Assembly (NCBI GenBank): GCA_903828535.1
Contig: CAIKMN010000031.1
Span: forward strand, 1 to 64,000
DNA length: 64,000 bases
From: an uncultured Curvibacter sp.
Lineage (GTDB): Bacteria > Pseudomonadota > Gammaproteobacteria > Burkholderiales > Burkholderiaceae_C
Reading direction: 5' to 3'
Shown here: positions 27,694-36,420 of the stretch, piece after piece
Position numbering within the stretch: the stretch's first letter is position 1
Layout of the letters: each line of letters begins with the position of its first letter
Translations under genes and position numbers: made by a program
The notes under the pieces: generated by a model
What the model was told of the DNA's origin: nothing
Databases searched by the model: none
Seen by the model: only the letters and a program-made list of their open reading frames with translations

Positions 27694-29100
27694 TTATTGG
27701 GATAGCCAAGTGAGCACAGATCTTCCTGAGACTTTCAGCTTCCATGATGGCTGCAAGTTTTCAGACGGCCAGTTGATTGACAACTCAACCACCAGATCCT
27801 CATCGCTCTGATTCATTCCTACCACCACGGTGCTGCCGTCTGGGTTCACAAAGGCTGAACAGATCAACGTTTCTTTGGTGGAGGAGCAGACCACTCGCCA
27901 CGCGCCTGGCTTCACGAATCGGGCCAGGTGCCCTAAAAAGTCAAATGAAGGCTGGTGGAGCAACTCACCTTGGGCCGAGGCCAAGATGGGGGCGCTGCAG
28001 AAGTTGCCGACATGGTTGGGGCCGCCTTGCTCATTGAGCAACAGGTTCCAGTCGATCCACCCCACGGTCCAACGGTTCAAGTCGTTCAGGATGTTGCGAC
28101 CGTAGCGCTCGCCCACCGCCCATGAGTCCAAGTGTGGGCCGCTTTCTTGACAGCCTTCTGTGAACAAGAGGTGCTTGTCGGGCCAGGCATCGTGGGTGAG
28201 CTGAACTTGCTCAAAATGGGGCTCACCGTACCAATGAAAGCCTGCACCCCACACATATTGAGAGGCTTGAGGGTCGCTGTACACGATGCTGGCGCGGCGC
28301 AAGAGTTGATCTCGGTTATGGTCCCACACCACCACTTTCACGTGGCCCAAGCCAGCAGACTGCAAGGCGGGGCCTAAGTGATCTCGCACAAAATCCCGCT
28401 CTTCTTCTGCGCTGTAAAGACAAGAGTCCCAAACCTGCTTGGCTTCGGGCTCGTTTTGAATGGTGACACCCCACAGGGGCACGCCCTCTTGGGCATAAGC
28501 TTCGATGAATTTCACGTAGCACTGGGCCCAAGTGTCTCGCCACCGCGGCAAAAGCTGTCCACCGTGATTCATGTGCTGATTGCTTTTCATCCAAGCAGGC
28601 GGGCTCCAAGGGGAGGCCAACAACTTCAAGGGTTCTCGTGAAGTAGCCGCCAATTTGGCTTGGGCAGCTTTGATGAAGGGCAGCAAGGCTTGTCGGTCAC
28701 GCTCGATTTGAAAGCCACTCAGATCAAAACCGCCGTTTTCATCTTCATAGCTTGGTGGGGGCTTGGTCAGGTGGGCGTAGTTGCCCAAGCTGAAATCGCA
28801 ACTGCCCATGTGCACACGGCAAAAGGTGTAGCCATGACCACGCTCTGCATCAAAGTAGTCGACCAACACTTGCTCGCGCTGCTCTTCAGGCAACGCCAAC
28901 CAAGTCAGAGCGGCGCTTTCGGTAAAGGCACCGCCAAAGCCTTGCATGACTTGACACTTCCGGCTCGGATCGAGCCAAATTTGAGCTTGCGCTGGCAGGT
29001 TTGATGCCAGCGCCTCTAAAGAAACGGGCTCCAGTCGAAGCCCAGACTTCGACGAGACCCAAACCTTAGCCAAGTCCTTAGTTTTGCGTCCAATAAACAT
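27694..29100 (-). CDS. GH30 glycoside hydrolase (beta-1,6-glucanase/beta-glucosidase type)
   Basis: A 468-aa family 30 enzyme (glucosylceramidase/endo-1,6-beta-glucanase clan). The N-terminal family signature is MQGFGGAFTESAA. Acid/base Glu217 is in TIQNEPE and nucleophile Glu315 in LFTEGCQE (numbered from the ATG at 29100). A small beta-sandwich ends the protein (VVVGMNQSDEDLVVELS). The start at 29163 would overlap the GH17 gene by 86 nt and still gives no clear signal peptide, so the enzyme looks cytoplasmic. In a laminarin locus a beta-1,6 specificity would handle side branches; specificity is inferred from family and context, not sequence. Confidence 0.87.
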   Translation of the reverse strand: MFIGRKTKDLAKVWVSSKSGLRLEPVSLEALASNLPAQAQIWLDPSRKCQVMQGFGGAFTESAALTWLALPEEQREQVLVDYFDAERGHGYTFCRVHMGSCDFSLGNYAHLTKPPPSYEDENGGFDLSGFQIERDRQALLPFIKAAQAKLAATSREPLKLLASPWSPPAWMKSNQHMNHGGQLLPRWRDTWAQCYVKFIEAYAQEGVPLWGVTIQNEPEAKQVWDSCLYSAEEERDFVRDHLGPALQSAGLGHVKVVVWDHNRDQLLRRASIVYSDPQASQYVWGAGFHWYGEPHFEQVQLTHDAWPDKHLLFTEGCQESGPHLDSWAVGERYGRNILNDLNRWTVGWIDWNLLLNEQGGPNHVGNFCSAPILASAQGELLHQPSFDFLGHLARFVKPGAWRVVCSSTKETLICSAFVNPDGSTVVVGMNQSDEDLVVELSINWPSENLQPSWKLKVSGRSVLTWLSQ

Positions 29101-30901
29101 TTCCGACCGTGATGGCGCTGGCGCTGGAAGTTGAGTTGCCAGTGGTACCAAAGATGTCAGCAATCACAAATGGCTGACTCACCATGCCCATTTGCAAAGC
29201 AGCGCTGTTGGTCGAACCGGAGGCAGGCACGCCGCTGGGAATAAGCGCGGTGATGGGGATCGACACATTCACCCACTGGCCCGAATTGGCATAGCCATAG
29301 TTGCCGGGTGACAAAGGCATCAGCACTTGATACAACTGCTGCGCGCCGGTGCCGTTGGTGGCGCCGGTCATGAAGCCCACCAAAACCTTGCCTGAATAGG
29401 TGGTCTTGACACTGAAGTTTAAGTGGCCGTTGCTGAAGTTACTGAGGTTGTCGGAGCTGTTGGGCAATGTCAAAGCCATGCCCCAACCCCAGCTCAGGGG
29501 GGTGGGTGTGATCTGAATGCAGAAGTTGGCATCGGGGTTGGTGCCGGTCGTGGCGCAACCGCTGTTCAAAACAGAGCCCACCGCGGTAGCGCCACTCTGC
29601 CACGCATTCCAAACAGGCAAAGCCGCTGGATTCACCGAGTTGGCCAGGACAGTGGCGGGCGTGGTGAAGATGTTCGAGCGGAATACTTCGTAGTTGGCGG
29701 CCGTGACGGTGGAGCCGCTGGTGGTGGGAATGTAATAAACCGCGTTCGATAAAGCGCATTGAGCGCTGGTTTGTTCGGCACTTGGGTAGTTGAACAGACT
29801 GAGTGCGGCGCAACGGGCCTGACGGTTGGCGTTGAAGAGGCCCCAACCATCGTCTCCGCCCTTCCAAGCTTCGTCAAACGCTTCGAAGTAGAAAATGTTC
29901 ACGGGCTTGGCCGCGCTGCCCGACATCCAACTTTGCAGACGGGTCCAGAACATCAGCGCGTTGACTGGGCTGGCACGCTGCACCTCGCCACCCGTGGCCA
30001 CGGCCTTCCAGCCGGTTTCACCGATGGTGATGGGAAGGTTGGGATAGCCGGCACTGGTGAAATAATTCTTAACCGTCGTGAAGTTGGCTTGGGTGTAGCT
30101 CAAGGCGGCATCCATCATGGCGGAGGCGCGGGTGTTGGCCGAAGAGCCTGACTGGCTGGGTGTGACACCGGTTTGTTGCCAATTCCAAGAGCCAGAGGCG
30201 TAGACGGAATCGATAATCGCGTAAGAGTGAATCGAGGCAAAGTCGATCACGTTCAGCAAAGAAGTGGAGACATTGGCATAAGCCGCGAAGTTTTCGTCAT
30301 AAGTAACCGGTTGAGGCACGGCAGCACGAACTTGCTTGATGTACCGCACCAAGTCAGCCACAGCGACTGGTGCGCCAGACCACGAATCCAAGTTTTCGTT
30401 GCCCACACTCACGGCCGCCACGAGGTTGGGGTATTGGTTGGCCAAGGCGATGCAGGTTTGAAGCTGAGTTTGATTGGCCGTTTCGTTGGCGGGGGTGGTG
30501 CCAGGGTTCGGGGCCAAATAGGCACCCAATTGAACCTTCATGTTCAAGCTCGGGTTGTTGGTCAAAACAGACAAGACGTTTTCAGCCACTTTGTTTTGTG
30601 ACGAGCAGTCGTACAAGCGCAGCAAGCCAAAACCACCTTGGTGCAATAGCGCCAAGTCTTGCTGGATATTGGCGACCGAGGACAATTCACCCGCATTCGG
30701 GCCACCCGCCCGGTAGGGTGAATAAGCGACCGCCAAACGGGTTGAAAAATCAGCGGGCAGGGCGCGCAGTTGCACGCCAGGATAGGGGATGGTGCCCCCG
30801 CCGCCGCAAGCCAACAAAGTAGCCGTCACAGCCACCATCAAACCACGCAGCAACCCACTGCGGGTTAATTTCAAAGACGCAAAAGAGGTAAAACTTTTCA
30901 T
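29078..30901 (-). CDS. GH17-type beta-1,3-glucanase lipoprotein with C-terminal CBM-like domain
   Basis: A 607-aa protein. The lipobox LLAC puts the acylated cysteine at residue 32, followed by a Gly linker. Residues 52-350 read as a GH17-like TIM barrel with acid/base Glu169 (S-V-G-N-E-N) and nucleophile Glu295 (TIGETGWK). Residues 440-607 look like an ExoP-type galactose-binding/CBM sandwich (SGQWVNVSIPITAL, PFVIADIFG, NVYWT). The expected activity is endo-hydrolysis of beta-1,3-glucan at the outer-membrane face or in the periplasm. It lies 25 nt after the porin gene and overlaps GH30 by 23 nt, so porin-GH17-GH30 form one operon. Confidence 0.88.
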   Translation of the reverse strand: MKSFTSFASLKLTRSGLLRGLMVAVTATLLACGGGGTIPYPGVQLRALPADFSTRLAVAYSPYRAGGPNAGELSSVANIQQDLALLHQGGFGLLRLYDCSSQNKVAENVLSVLTNNPSLNMKVQLGAYLAPNPGTTPANETANQTQLQTCIALANQYPNLVAAVSVGNENLDSWSGAPVAVADLVRYIKQVRAAVPQPVTYDENFAAYANVSTSLLNVIDFASIHSYAIIDSVYASGSWNWQQTGVTPSQSGSSANTRASAMMDAALSYTQANFTTVKNYFTSAGYPNLPITIGETGWKAVATGGEVQRASPVNALMFWTRLQSWMSGSAAKPVNIFYFEAFDEAWKGGDDGWGLFNANRQARCAALSLFNYPSAEQTSAQCALSNAVYYIPTTSGSTVTAANYEVFRSNIFTTPATVLANSVNPAALPVWNAWQSGATAVGSVLNSGCATTGTNPDANFCIQITPTPLSWGWGMALTLPNSSDNLSNFSNGHLNFSVKTTYSGKVLVGFMTGATNGTGAQQLYQVLMPLSPGNYGYANSGQWVNVSIPITALIPSGVPASGSTNSAALQMGMVSQPFVIADIFGTTGNSTSSASAITVGNVYWTQN

Positions 30902-30926
30902 GGTGAATTTCTGTTGGGGCTTTTAC

Positions 30927-32285
30927 TTAAAAAGCGTAAACGGTGCCAAGACCCACGAAGTCGCCAAAGGTGGCGATGCGCGAATCCACGTTGGTGCCCG
31001 CTGAATTGCTGGGCATGGACAGGGGCGCCAGACCCTTTTGACCATAGCGGACAAAGCCGGTATAGCCATAAAGTTGCCAATAACGGTTCATGTTGTAACG
31101 AAGGCCCGCCGTGCTCATCAAAGCCCAGTTGCTTTGGCCTCGTTCCTCGGGATTTTGAGTGGCTGCTTTACCCAAGTAACCAAAACCAGCGTAGGCCTCA
31201 AAACGATCATAAAAATAACGGGCCCCGCCCATTAGGTCATTGGACTTGGCGCCGTAGCCTGGCGAGCAAGTGGTGCCAGCACTGTTGACTATGGTTTGAT
31301 TCCAGTCCACATTGAACATGTCATTCCATTGGGCATTGTTTTGACCGGGTTGAGAAGGCACCACGATGCACGCATTGGCACCTGTCCACTGGTTGTGCCT
31401 AAAACCACCAGACACCTCGACGGAGGGGTTAACTTGGTAGCGGGCCAATACCATCGAAACGGCTTGACCGGATCGGCTCAGCAGGCTGTCGTTCGCCGGG
31501 AAGGGCGTCAAACCCGTAAAAGGCCCATGGCTCCATGCACTGGGTGTACCGTTGTGGGTCGTTTGCAAAACCCCTTCCACGACCAGATCACCCTGGTGGT
31601 ATTGCGCATAAAACTCCCAGAAGCTGGGCCTGTTTTTAGTGAAAGACCGATTGCCGCCAGAAAAAGTACTTTCCAAAACCAAGTCGCCGTCCAGCACATC
31701 CAAGCGGGGGGACGTGTAGCGAACCGAGTCGGTTTTCAGCAAGCCATAACCCGCCCCTGAAGCGCCCCAAAAGTAAGCTTGACCTAAAAAGGTGCCATAA
31801 GGGTAGTCAGCTAGGCTCCAAGCCCGAGTCGTCATCGCCCCCACTGCGAGGCGTCCGTAGTCTTCGTGACTCAGAGCGGCGTTCTCTTCGTACACAAAAC
31901 CAGGAATGTCTTCTTTGCCATTGCGCCAACGCTGGCTCAGCATGCCATCAAGCTTAAAACCATTCCCTAAGCTGAAGTGAGCCCCGAGCCAAGGCTGAAT
32001 CAACAAAGTGCCTTGCTGCGAAGTGCCGTAAGGCGTTCCTGGCACCAAGGCATCTGCCCAGGACTGGTCTTTTGAAGCAGAAGGAAATCGTTGGCAGTTG
32101 CTGCAGGTGTTGCTGGTGCTGGTCGCCTCGTATTTGGCAAATCCGTTCAGACTAAAGGGGCCCCATTGGTAAGTGTCGGCAGGACCGAAATCGTAGGCCT
32201 GGGCCAGCGAGCCGATCATGGCAGTCAATAACAAGGCGCCGACCTGTCGGGCTTTTTTAGATTGAGGACCCTGAAGTGATGGCAT
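30927..32285 (-). CDS. Outer-membrane porin of the beta-glucan locus
   Basis: A 452-aa protein with a signal peptide (cleavage LAQA-YDF near residue 30) and a beta-barrel pattern to a terminal aromatic GTVYAF. An N-terminal Cys pair (TCSNCQ) is unusual for a porin and may form a disulfide. It is not close to OprB; it resembles uncharacterised Burkholderiales porins near glucan genes. It is the first gene of the minus-strand operon under its own promoter and a perfect LacI-type operator, so uptake of beta-1,3-gluco-oligosaccharides across the outer membrane is the most likely role. Confidence 0.75.
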   Translation of the reverse strand: MPSLQGPQSKKARQVGALLLTAMIGSLAQAYDFGPADTYQWGPFSLNGFAKYEATSTSNTCSNCQRFPSASKDQSWADALVPGTPYGTSQQGTLLIQPWLGAHFSLGNGFKLDGMLSQRWRNGKEDIPGFVYEENAALSHEDYGRLAVGAMTTRAWSLADYPYGTFLGQAYFWGASGAGYGLLKTDSVRYTSPRLDVLDGDLVLESTFSGGNRSFTKNRPSFWEFYAQYHQGDLVVEGVLQTTHNGTPSAWSHGPFTGLTPFPANDSLLSRSGQAVSMVLARYQVNPSVEVSGGFRHNQWTGANACIVVPSQPGQNNAQWNDMFNVDWNQTIVNSAGTTCSPGYGAKSNDLMGGARYFYDRFEAYAGFGYLGKAATQNPEERGQSNWALMSTAGLRYNMNRYWQLYGYTGFVRYGQKGLAPLSMPSNSAGTNVDSRIATFGDFVGLGTVYAF

Positions 32286-32315
32286 GTGGAAATTCTCCGT
32301 TGTGCGTATTTTTTA

Positions 32316-32360
32316 TGAAAGCGCTTTCACGAATTATGCAATGCGCCTCAAGTTCGTCAA
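32316..32360 (-). promoter_or_regulatory. Promoter and LacI-type operator of the porin-GH17-GH30 operon
   Basis: Read on the minus strand: -35 TTGACG (32360-32355), 16-nt spacer, -10 CATAAT (32339-32334), then the perfect palindrome TGAAAGCGCTTTCA (32329-32316). The operator again starts directly downstream of the -10. Confidence 0.82.
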
Positions 32361-32417
32361 CTGATTTCAATATCGGGTTTTCCCTAGATGTGTTATTAAT
32401 GCCTCAGTGTTTCACCC

Positions 32418-32443
32418 TATATTGCTTTTTGAAAGCGCTTTCA
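32418..32443 (+). promoter_or_regulatory. Promoter -10 and LacI-type operator of the GH81 gene
   Basis: TATATT (32418-32423) is a good -10 candidate with a poor -35, followed by the perfect palindrome TGAAAGCGCTTTCA at 32430-32443. It lies 114 bp from the divergent porin operator, so both directions could be controlled together, possibly by a DNA loop. Confidence 0.78.
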
Positions 32444-32483
32444 TTAGCATAGGCAAGCACGTTCAAACAAGTCTACCCCCATC

Positions 32484-34916
32484 ATGCAACAAGCACTGCC
32501 AAGCCCCTTCTTGACCAACTTAGCCAAATGTTCATTTTTGGGAGCCGCCCAAGGCCGCCTGCTGGGCGCCTTTTTGTTCGGGCTCTTTTTAACAATCGAG
32601 TGCACAAATTCTGCGAAGGCAGAGCTGGTTTCCGTAGGCGCTGGTGCCTACGTGACAGCCCCTCGCGGTATCGACGTTTTACCTCCCCCCGCCCTGCATC
32701 GCACCACCAGCATGGCGAACCAAGCCGCCCCAACCAACCAGTGGTACTCGTCCATCCTCTTCAGCGACTCGCCTGAAGTCGTTTTTGTTCAGCCACTGGC
32801 GGTCAAATTTGCGCGCACCGGATTTGAGCTTTCACGCCCTGTCAAAACGGTGGTACCTACCGAGCGGCGAGACGTCGAAATCCATTACCCACACAGCCCT
32901 GCCCTGACCTTCACGCCGACCGCCTTCAAGCTTGGAACCGCCCAACTCGCCCAGCGTGGAGACTGGTCGGTTGCTGTCAGCCAAGCCCCCGACATCAACC
33001 CGGACCTCTCCGATTTTCAGGTGACCCTGGCCCATGGCAGCCCCTTTGCATCGATAAAGTTGAGCCAGGGCGATCTTCGGCTGGAATTACCCAAAAACTT
33101 GCCCGCACAGCGCTTGGACAATGGCCTAGACCCCGAAGTCATTGCCCTCAAAATAGCCGGTGCCTCTTATGCCGTTTTCCTACCCCAAGGGGGTTCTTGG
33201 GAGCGCAAAAGCCCAACTGAATGGATCGCCCATTTGCCCAGTGGCAAAGGACTCGTGGCCGCCGCCTTACCCGATGAAGTGATCTTGGAGGGCAGCGAAC
33301 GCCTGAACCCCAGCCTCTTGCCAGCGGTGCTCGCGACCTTCAAGACCCATGCGTTTGCCTTCATTTCGGACACGCGAGTCGACTGGCGCTTCGACCCCAA
33401 GCGCAGTCAAGTGACCACTGAATTCAGCGTCACGGAGGCCCACAACGCAAACAGCAATGCAAACAGCAATGCAAATGCGGTTCCCCCACTTTTGGGGCTT
33501 TACCCACACCAATGGTTTAACAACCCCAGCGTAAGCAAGGCGCTAGAAGACACCAATTTGAGTTACCAAACCCTGCGCGGCAAGATCCGTTTGATGGCTG
33601 CCACGCACTTTGAAACCCAAATGACGTACACCGGTTTTGTCCCTTATTGGCCGGCAGTCAGCAACCCAGTCAAAGCAGGTGATAAAACCATCGACTTGAG
33701 CGATCTATTGGCTAAAGACATCGCCAAAGCCCGCCCCATGATGCTGGAAATTGGCTCTGGCCCCTACTGGCAAGGCAAGGGCCTTGAACGCATCACACAA
33801 CTCATGAATGTCGCTGAGCAGCAAGGTGATTTGGCGGGTCGAGACAAGCTCCTGAAGTTGCTTAAAGAGCGTATTCAAAAATGGTTTTCGGGCCAAGACA
33901 GCAAAGATTATTTTGTTTACGACAAATCTCTGGGGACCGTGGTGGCATATCCCGAGGAGTACTTTGCGGTGAAGCAAATGAACGACCACCATTTCCATTA
34001 CGGTTATTGGATTCGCGCCATGGCCGACATCGCCTTGCGCGACCCCGAGTGGGCCAGTGATGCGCAATGGGGTGGCATGGTGAACTTGCTGGTCAAAGAC
34101 ATTGCCACGTCCGAGCGCGGCCGTTCAGACTTCCCCTTCCTAAGAAACTTTGACCCTTATGAGGGTCACTCTTGGGCGTCCGGTGTAGGGCTTGGGCCGT
34201 TTGGCAACAACCAAGAGTCGTCTTCTGAAGCGGTCAACGCTTGGGCGGGTTTGATTCAGTGGGCCGAGTTCAAAGGGGATGCCTCATTGCGAGACTTGGG
34301 CATCTTTTTGTACACCTCTGAAATTAACGCCATCAACCATTATTGGTTTGACATCCATCACCAAGTGTTCGCACCCGAATACAAAAACGCCGAGGTCAGC
34401 ATGCTGTTCGGCGGCAAATACGCCCACAACACATGGTGGATTGATGAGCCTCGTCAAATACACGGCATCAACCTGCTGCCCATCACCACCGCCTCCAACT
34501 ACCTGGCCACCGACCCTGATTTTGTAAACCGCAATTTAGCCGCCTTGGTGCCTGAGATGGCCATTTACGCGGCCCGAGGAAAGCACGCGCAACCCGAGGA
34601 CATTTGGCAGGACATCTTTGCAGAATACCAGGCCTACTCAAACCCCCAAGCCGCCTTAGCGCGATGGGATCGTTGGGGCAGCTTCGAGCTGGGCGACACC
34701 CGCAGCCATGCCTTACACCTCATGGCCTGGATGCAAGCGCATGGAACACCCGATTTATCGGTGACGTCCGACACCGCTTTGTACAGCGTTTTTAAATTAC
34801 CCAGCGGACAAAAAACGCACCTGGCTTTCAATTCCAGCAACACACCGATTACAGTTCACTTCAGCGATGGCGTTGTGATGGACGTCCCTGCTCACAAGCT
34901 CAAAGGCGACCTTTAA
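32484..34916 (+). CDS. GH81 endo-1,3-beta-glucanase
   Basis: An 810-aa family 81 enzyme that cleaves internal beta-1,3 links of laminarin-type glucans. An export signal with an unusually long N-terminus is followed by a cleavage site near residues 46-47 (SAKA-EL). Family motifs are PTNQWYSSI (about 79-87), NDHHFHYGYW with Asp501, EGHSWASG, and NQESSSEA with Glu578 and Glu582. The four-residue spacing of these glutamates matches the catalytic pair known from yeast Eng2. A 12-bp repeat encodes NANSNANSNANA at about residues 321-332. The gene is alone behind its operator and 19 nt before glucokinase. Confidence 0.94.
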   Translation: MQQALPSPFLTNLAKCSFLGAAQGRLLGAFLFGLFLTIECTNSAKAELVSVGAGAYVTAPRGIDVLPPPALHRTTSMANQAAPTNQWYSSILFSDSPEVVFVQPLAVKFARTGFELSRPVKTVVPTERRDVEIHYPHSPALTFTPTAFKLGTAQLAQRGDWSVAVSQAPDINPDLSDFQVTLAHGSPFASIKLSQGDLRLELPKNLPAQRLDNGLDPEVIALKIAGASYAVFLPQGGSWERKSPTEWIAHLPSGKGLVAAALPDEVILEGSERLNPSLLPAVLATFKTHAFAFISDTRVDWRFDPKRSQVTTEFSVTEAHNANSNANSNANAVPPLLGLYPHQWFNNPSVSKALEDTNLSYQTLRGKIRLMAATHFETQMTYTGFVPYWPAVSNPVKAGDKTIDLSDLLAKDIAKARPMMLEIGSGPYWQGKGLERITQLMNVAEQQGDLAGRDKLLKLLKERIQKWFSGQDSKDYFVYDKSLGTVVAYPEEYFAVKQMNDHHFHYGYWIRAMADIALRDPEWASDAQWGGMVNLLVKDIATSERGRSDFPFLRNFDPYEGHSWASGVGLGPFGNNQESSSEAVNAWAGLIQWAEFKGDASLRDLGIFLYTSEINAINHYWFDIHHQVFAPEYKNAEVSMLFGGKYAHNTWWIDEPRQIHGINLLPITTASNYLATDPDFVNRNLAALVPEMAIYAARGKHAQPEDIWQDIFAEYQAYSNPQAALARWDRWGSFELGDTRSHALHLMAWMQAHGTPDLSVTSDTALYSVFKLPSGQKTHLAFNSSNTPITVHFSDGVVMDVPAHKLKGDL
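33444..33479. repeat. Three 12-bp tandem repeats
   Basis: Units based on AATGCAAACAGC, in frame inside the GH81 gene, coding for an Asn-Ala-Asn-Ser linker. Likely slippage prone without frame loss. Confidence 0.75.
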
Positions 34917-34935
34917 TCAGCCCCTGGAACCCTGA

Positions 34936-35964
34936 ATGTTTGAATCCATTGACCCCCTTGCGTCGTCTACTGACAGCACCTTTCCCCGACTGCTGGGCGA
35001 TATCGGTGGCACGAATGCTCGGTTTGGCTGGCAAAGGCAGGTCGACGCGCCTGTTGAGGCCGTCATGGTGCTCCCTTGTGCAGAGCACGCCTCTCTGAAG
35101 AACGCCACTGAAACGTATTTAAAGTCACAGCATTTGCCCCAGCCCGCTTGGGGCTCCTTCGGTATTGCCAACCCGGTGTCGGGCGATGCCATCGCCATGA
35201 CCAACCACCACTGGACGTTCTCCATCAGCGAGTTGCGCCAGAGTTTGGGGCTTTCGCGTTTGGTGTTTCTGAATGACTTCACTGCTTTGGCTTTGGCTTT
35301 ACCAAGTCTGCCGAGCAGCTCCAAAAGATTGGTCGATCCCAACGGCAGCACCCGATTGGGTGTTGATGCACCGATTGGTTTGATCGGCCCCGGTACGGGG
35401 CTGGGGGTGTCCGGTTTGATCCCACATCAAGGACGCTGGTTGCCTATTTCTGGAGAAGGGGGGCACGTGACTTTAGCAGCCACGAACAGGCTCGAATTTG
35501 AGATCTTCCAGTTGCTGCAAAAACGCCATGGCCACGTATCGGCAGAACGGGTGTTGTCAGGGCCCGGCTTGATTGACCTTTTCCACGCATTGGCCGAAAT
35601 CAAAGGTGAAGGCGGCTGCGAGGTCACCAGTGCGGCCCAGGTTTTGTCGATGGCCTCTTCGATTCCTGGCCATGAATTGACAACGGGGGCGGTATTGACC
35701 GCGCAAGAAACGCTCAATTTGTTTTGCGCCTTTTTGGGCGGCACAGCAGGCAATCTTGCTTTGACCTTGGGGGCTCGTGGTGGCCTCTACCTCGGCGGAG
35801 GCATCGTGCCTCGCCTAACGGATTGGCTTGAAAAATCCGATTTCCGCCATCGGTTTGAAACCAAGGGACGCTTCCAAGCCTACCTAAAAGAAATCCCGGT
35901 TTGGATCATCGACAGCCCAGTGTCACCCGCTTTGCAAGGAGCAGCTGCTGCTCTCGGCGCCTGA
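34936..35964 (+). CDS. glk: Glucokinase
   Basis: A 342-aa ATP-dependent glucokinase of the proteobacterial Glk family. The phosphate-binding motif LLGDIGGTNARFG begins at residue 19, glucose-contact residues lie in FLNDFTALALALP, and further motifs are GPGTGLGVSG and ISGEGGHV. It traps the glucose released by GH1/GH30 as glucose-6-phosphate. It follows the GH81 gene by 19 nt in the same direction, so it is very probably expressed from the same operator-controlled promoter, which completes the pathway in one locus. Confidence 0.95.
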   Translation: MFESIDPLASSTDSTFPRLLGDIGGTNARFGWQRQVDAPVEAVMVLPCAEHASLKNATETYLKSQHLPQPAWGSFGIANPVSGDAIAMTNHHWTFSISELRQSLGLSRLVFLNDFTALALALPSLPSSSKRLVDPNGSTRLGVDAPIGLIGPGTGLGVSGLIPHQGRWLPISGEGGHVTLAATNRLEFEIFQLLQKRHGHVSAERVLSGPGLIDLFHALAEIKGEGGCEVTSAAQVLSMASSIPGHELTTGAVLTAQETLNLFCAFLGGTAGNLALTLGARGGLYLGGGIVPRLTDWLEKSDFRHRFETKGRFQAYLKEIPVWIIDSPVSPALQGAAAALGA

Positions 35965-35997
35965 TTTCAGGGCCCTTCTTCAAAAGCGGCGCCTTGT

Positions 35998-36393
35998 TCA
36001 AACCCCTTTATTGCGCATCCAATCTGCGGTTTGAAAAAAGCTTTGCTCTAGTCGCTCGCGCAAAGCTTGGGGCACCTTGGTTTCTTGCATGGCTTGGGTC
36101 ATGCAAGCCAACCATTGATCGCGTTCTTTGATGCCAATCTCAAAAGGTAAGTGGCGCGCCCGCAGCATGGGGTGACCAAAACGGTCGGTGTAGTAATTCG
36201 GTCCTCCCAGCCAACCACACAAAAACCAAAACAAACGCTGACGGGCGTTGGATAAATCGGTGCCATGGGCTGCGCGCAAATCGGTGTAGGCAGGCTCCAA
36301 TTCCATCAGGTCATAAAAGCGCTCGGTCATGGCGCGGACGACGTCCTCGCCCCCGATCCATTCAAAAGGGGTAGTGACTTCTGTATCGGACAT
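35998..36393 (-). CDS. Group II truncated haemoglobin
   Basis: A 131-aa 2-on-2 globin of the group II (YjbI/trHbO) type. The proximal His81 is in MLRARHLPFEIG, the G8 Trp94 in RDQWLACM, and a B10 Tyr27 lies in E-R-F-Y. The Phe/Trp-rich segment RLFWFLCGWLGGP is the E-helix region of this family. Roles in the family include oxygen or NO chemistry and redox signalling. It is on the minus strand, 27 nt upstream of the YbbP-type gene end region, with no clear functional tie to either neighbour. Confidence 0.92.
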   Translation of the reverse strand: MSDTEVTTPFEWIGGEDVVRAMTERFYDLMELEPAYTDLRAAHGTDLSNARQRLFWFLCGWLGGPNYYTDRFGHPMLRARHLPFEIGIKERDQWLACMTQAMQETKVPQALRERLEQSFFQTADWMRNKGV

Positions 36394-36420
36394 TCTTAAG
36401 ATCTCTTTAAGCTCAGGCTT

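Noticed and set aside
29101-29163. Extended N-terminus for the GH30 gene
   Set aside because: It would overlap the GH17 gene by 86 nt, adds a non-conserved Pro/Ala/Ser leader and gives no clear export signal.
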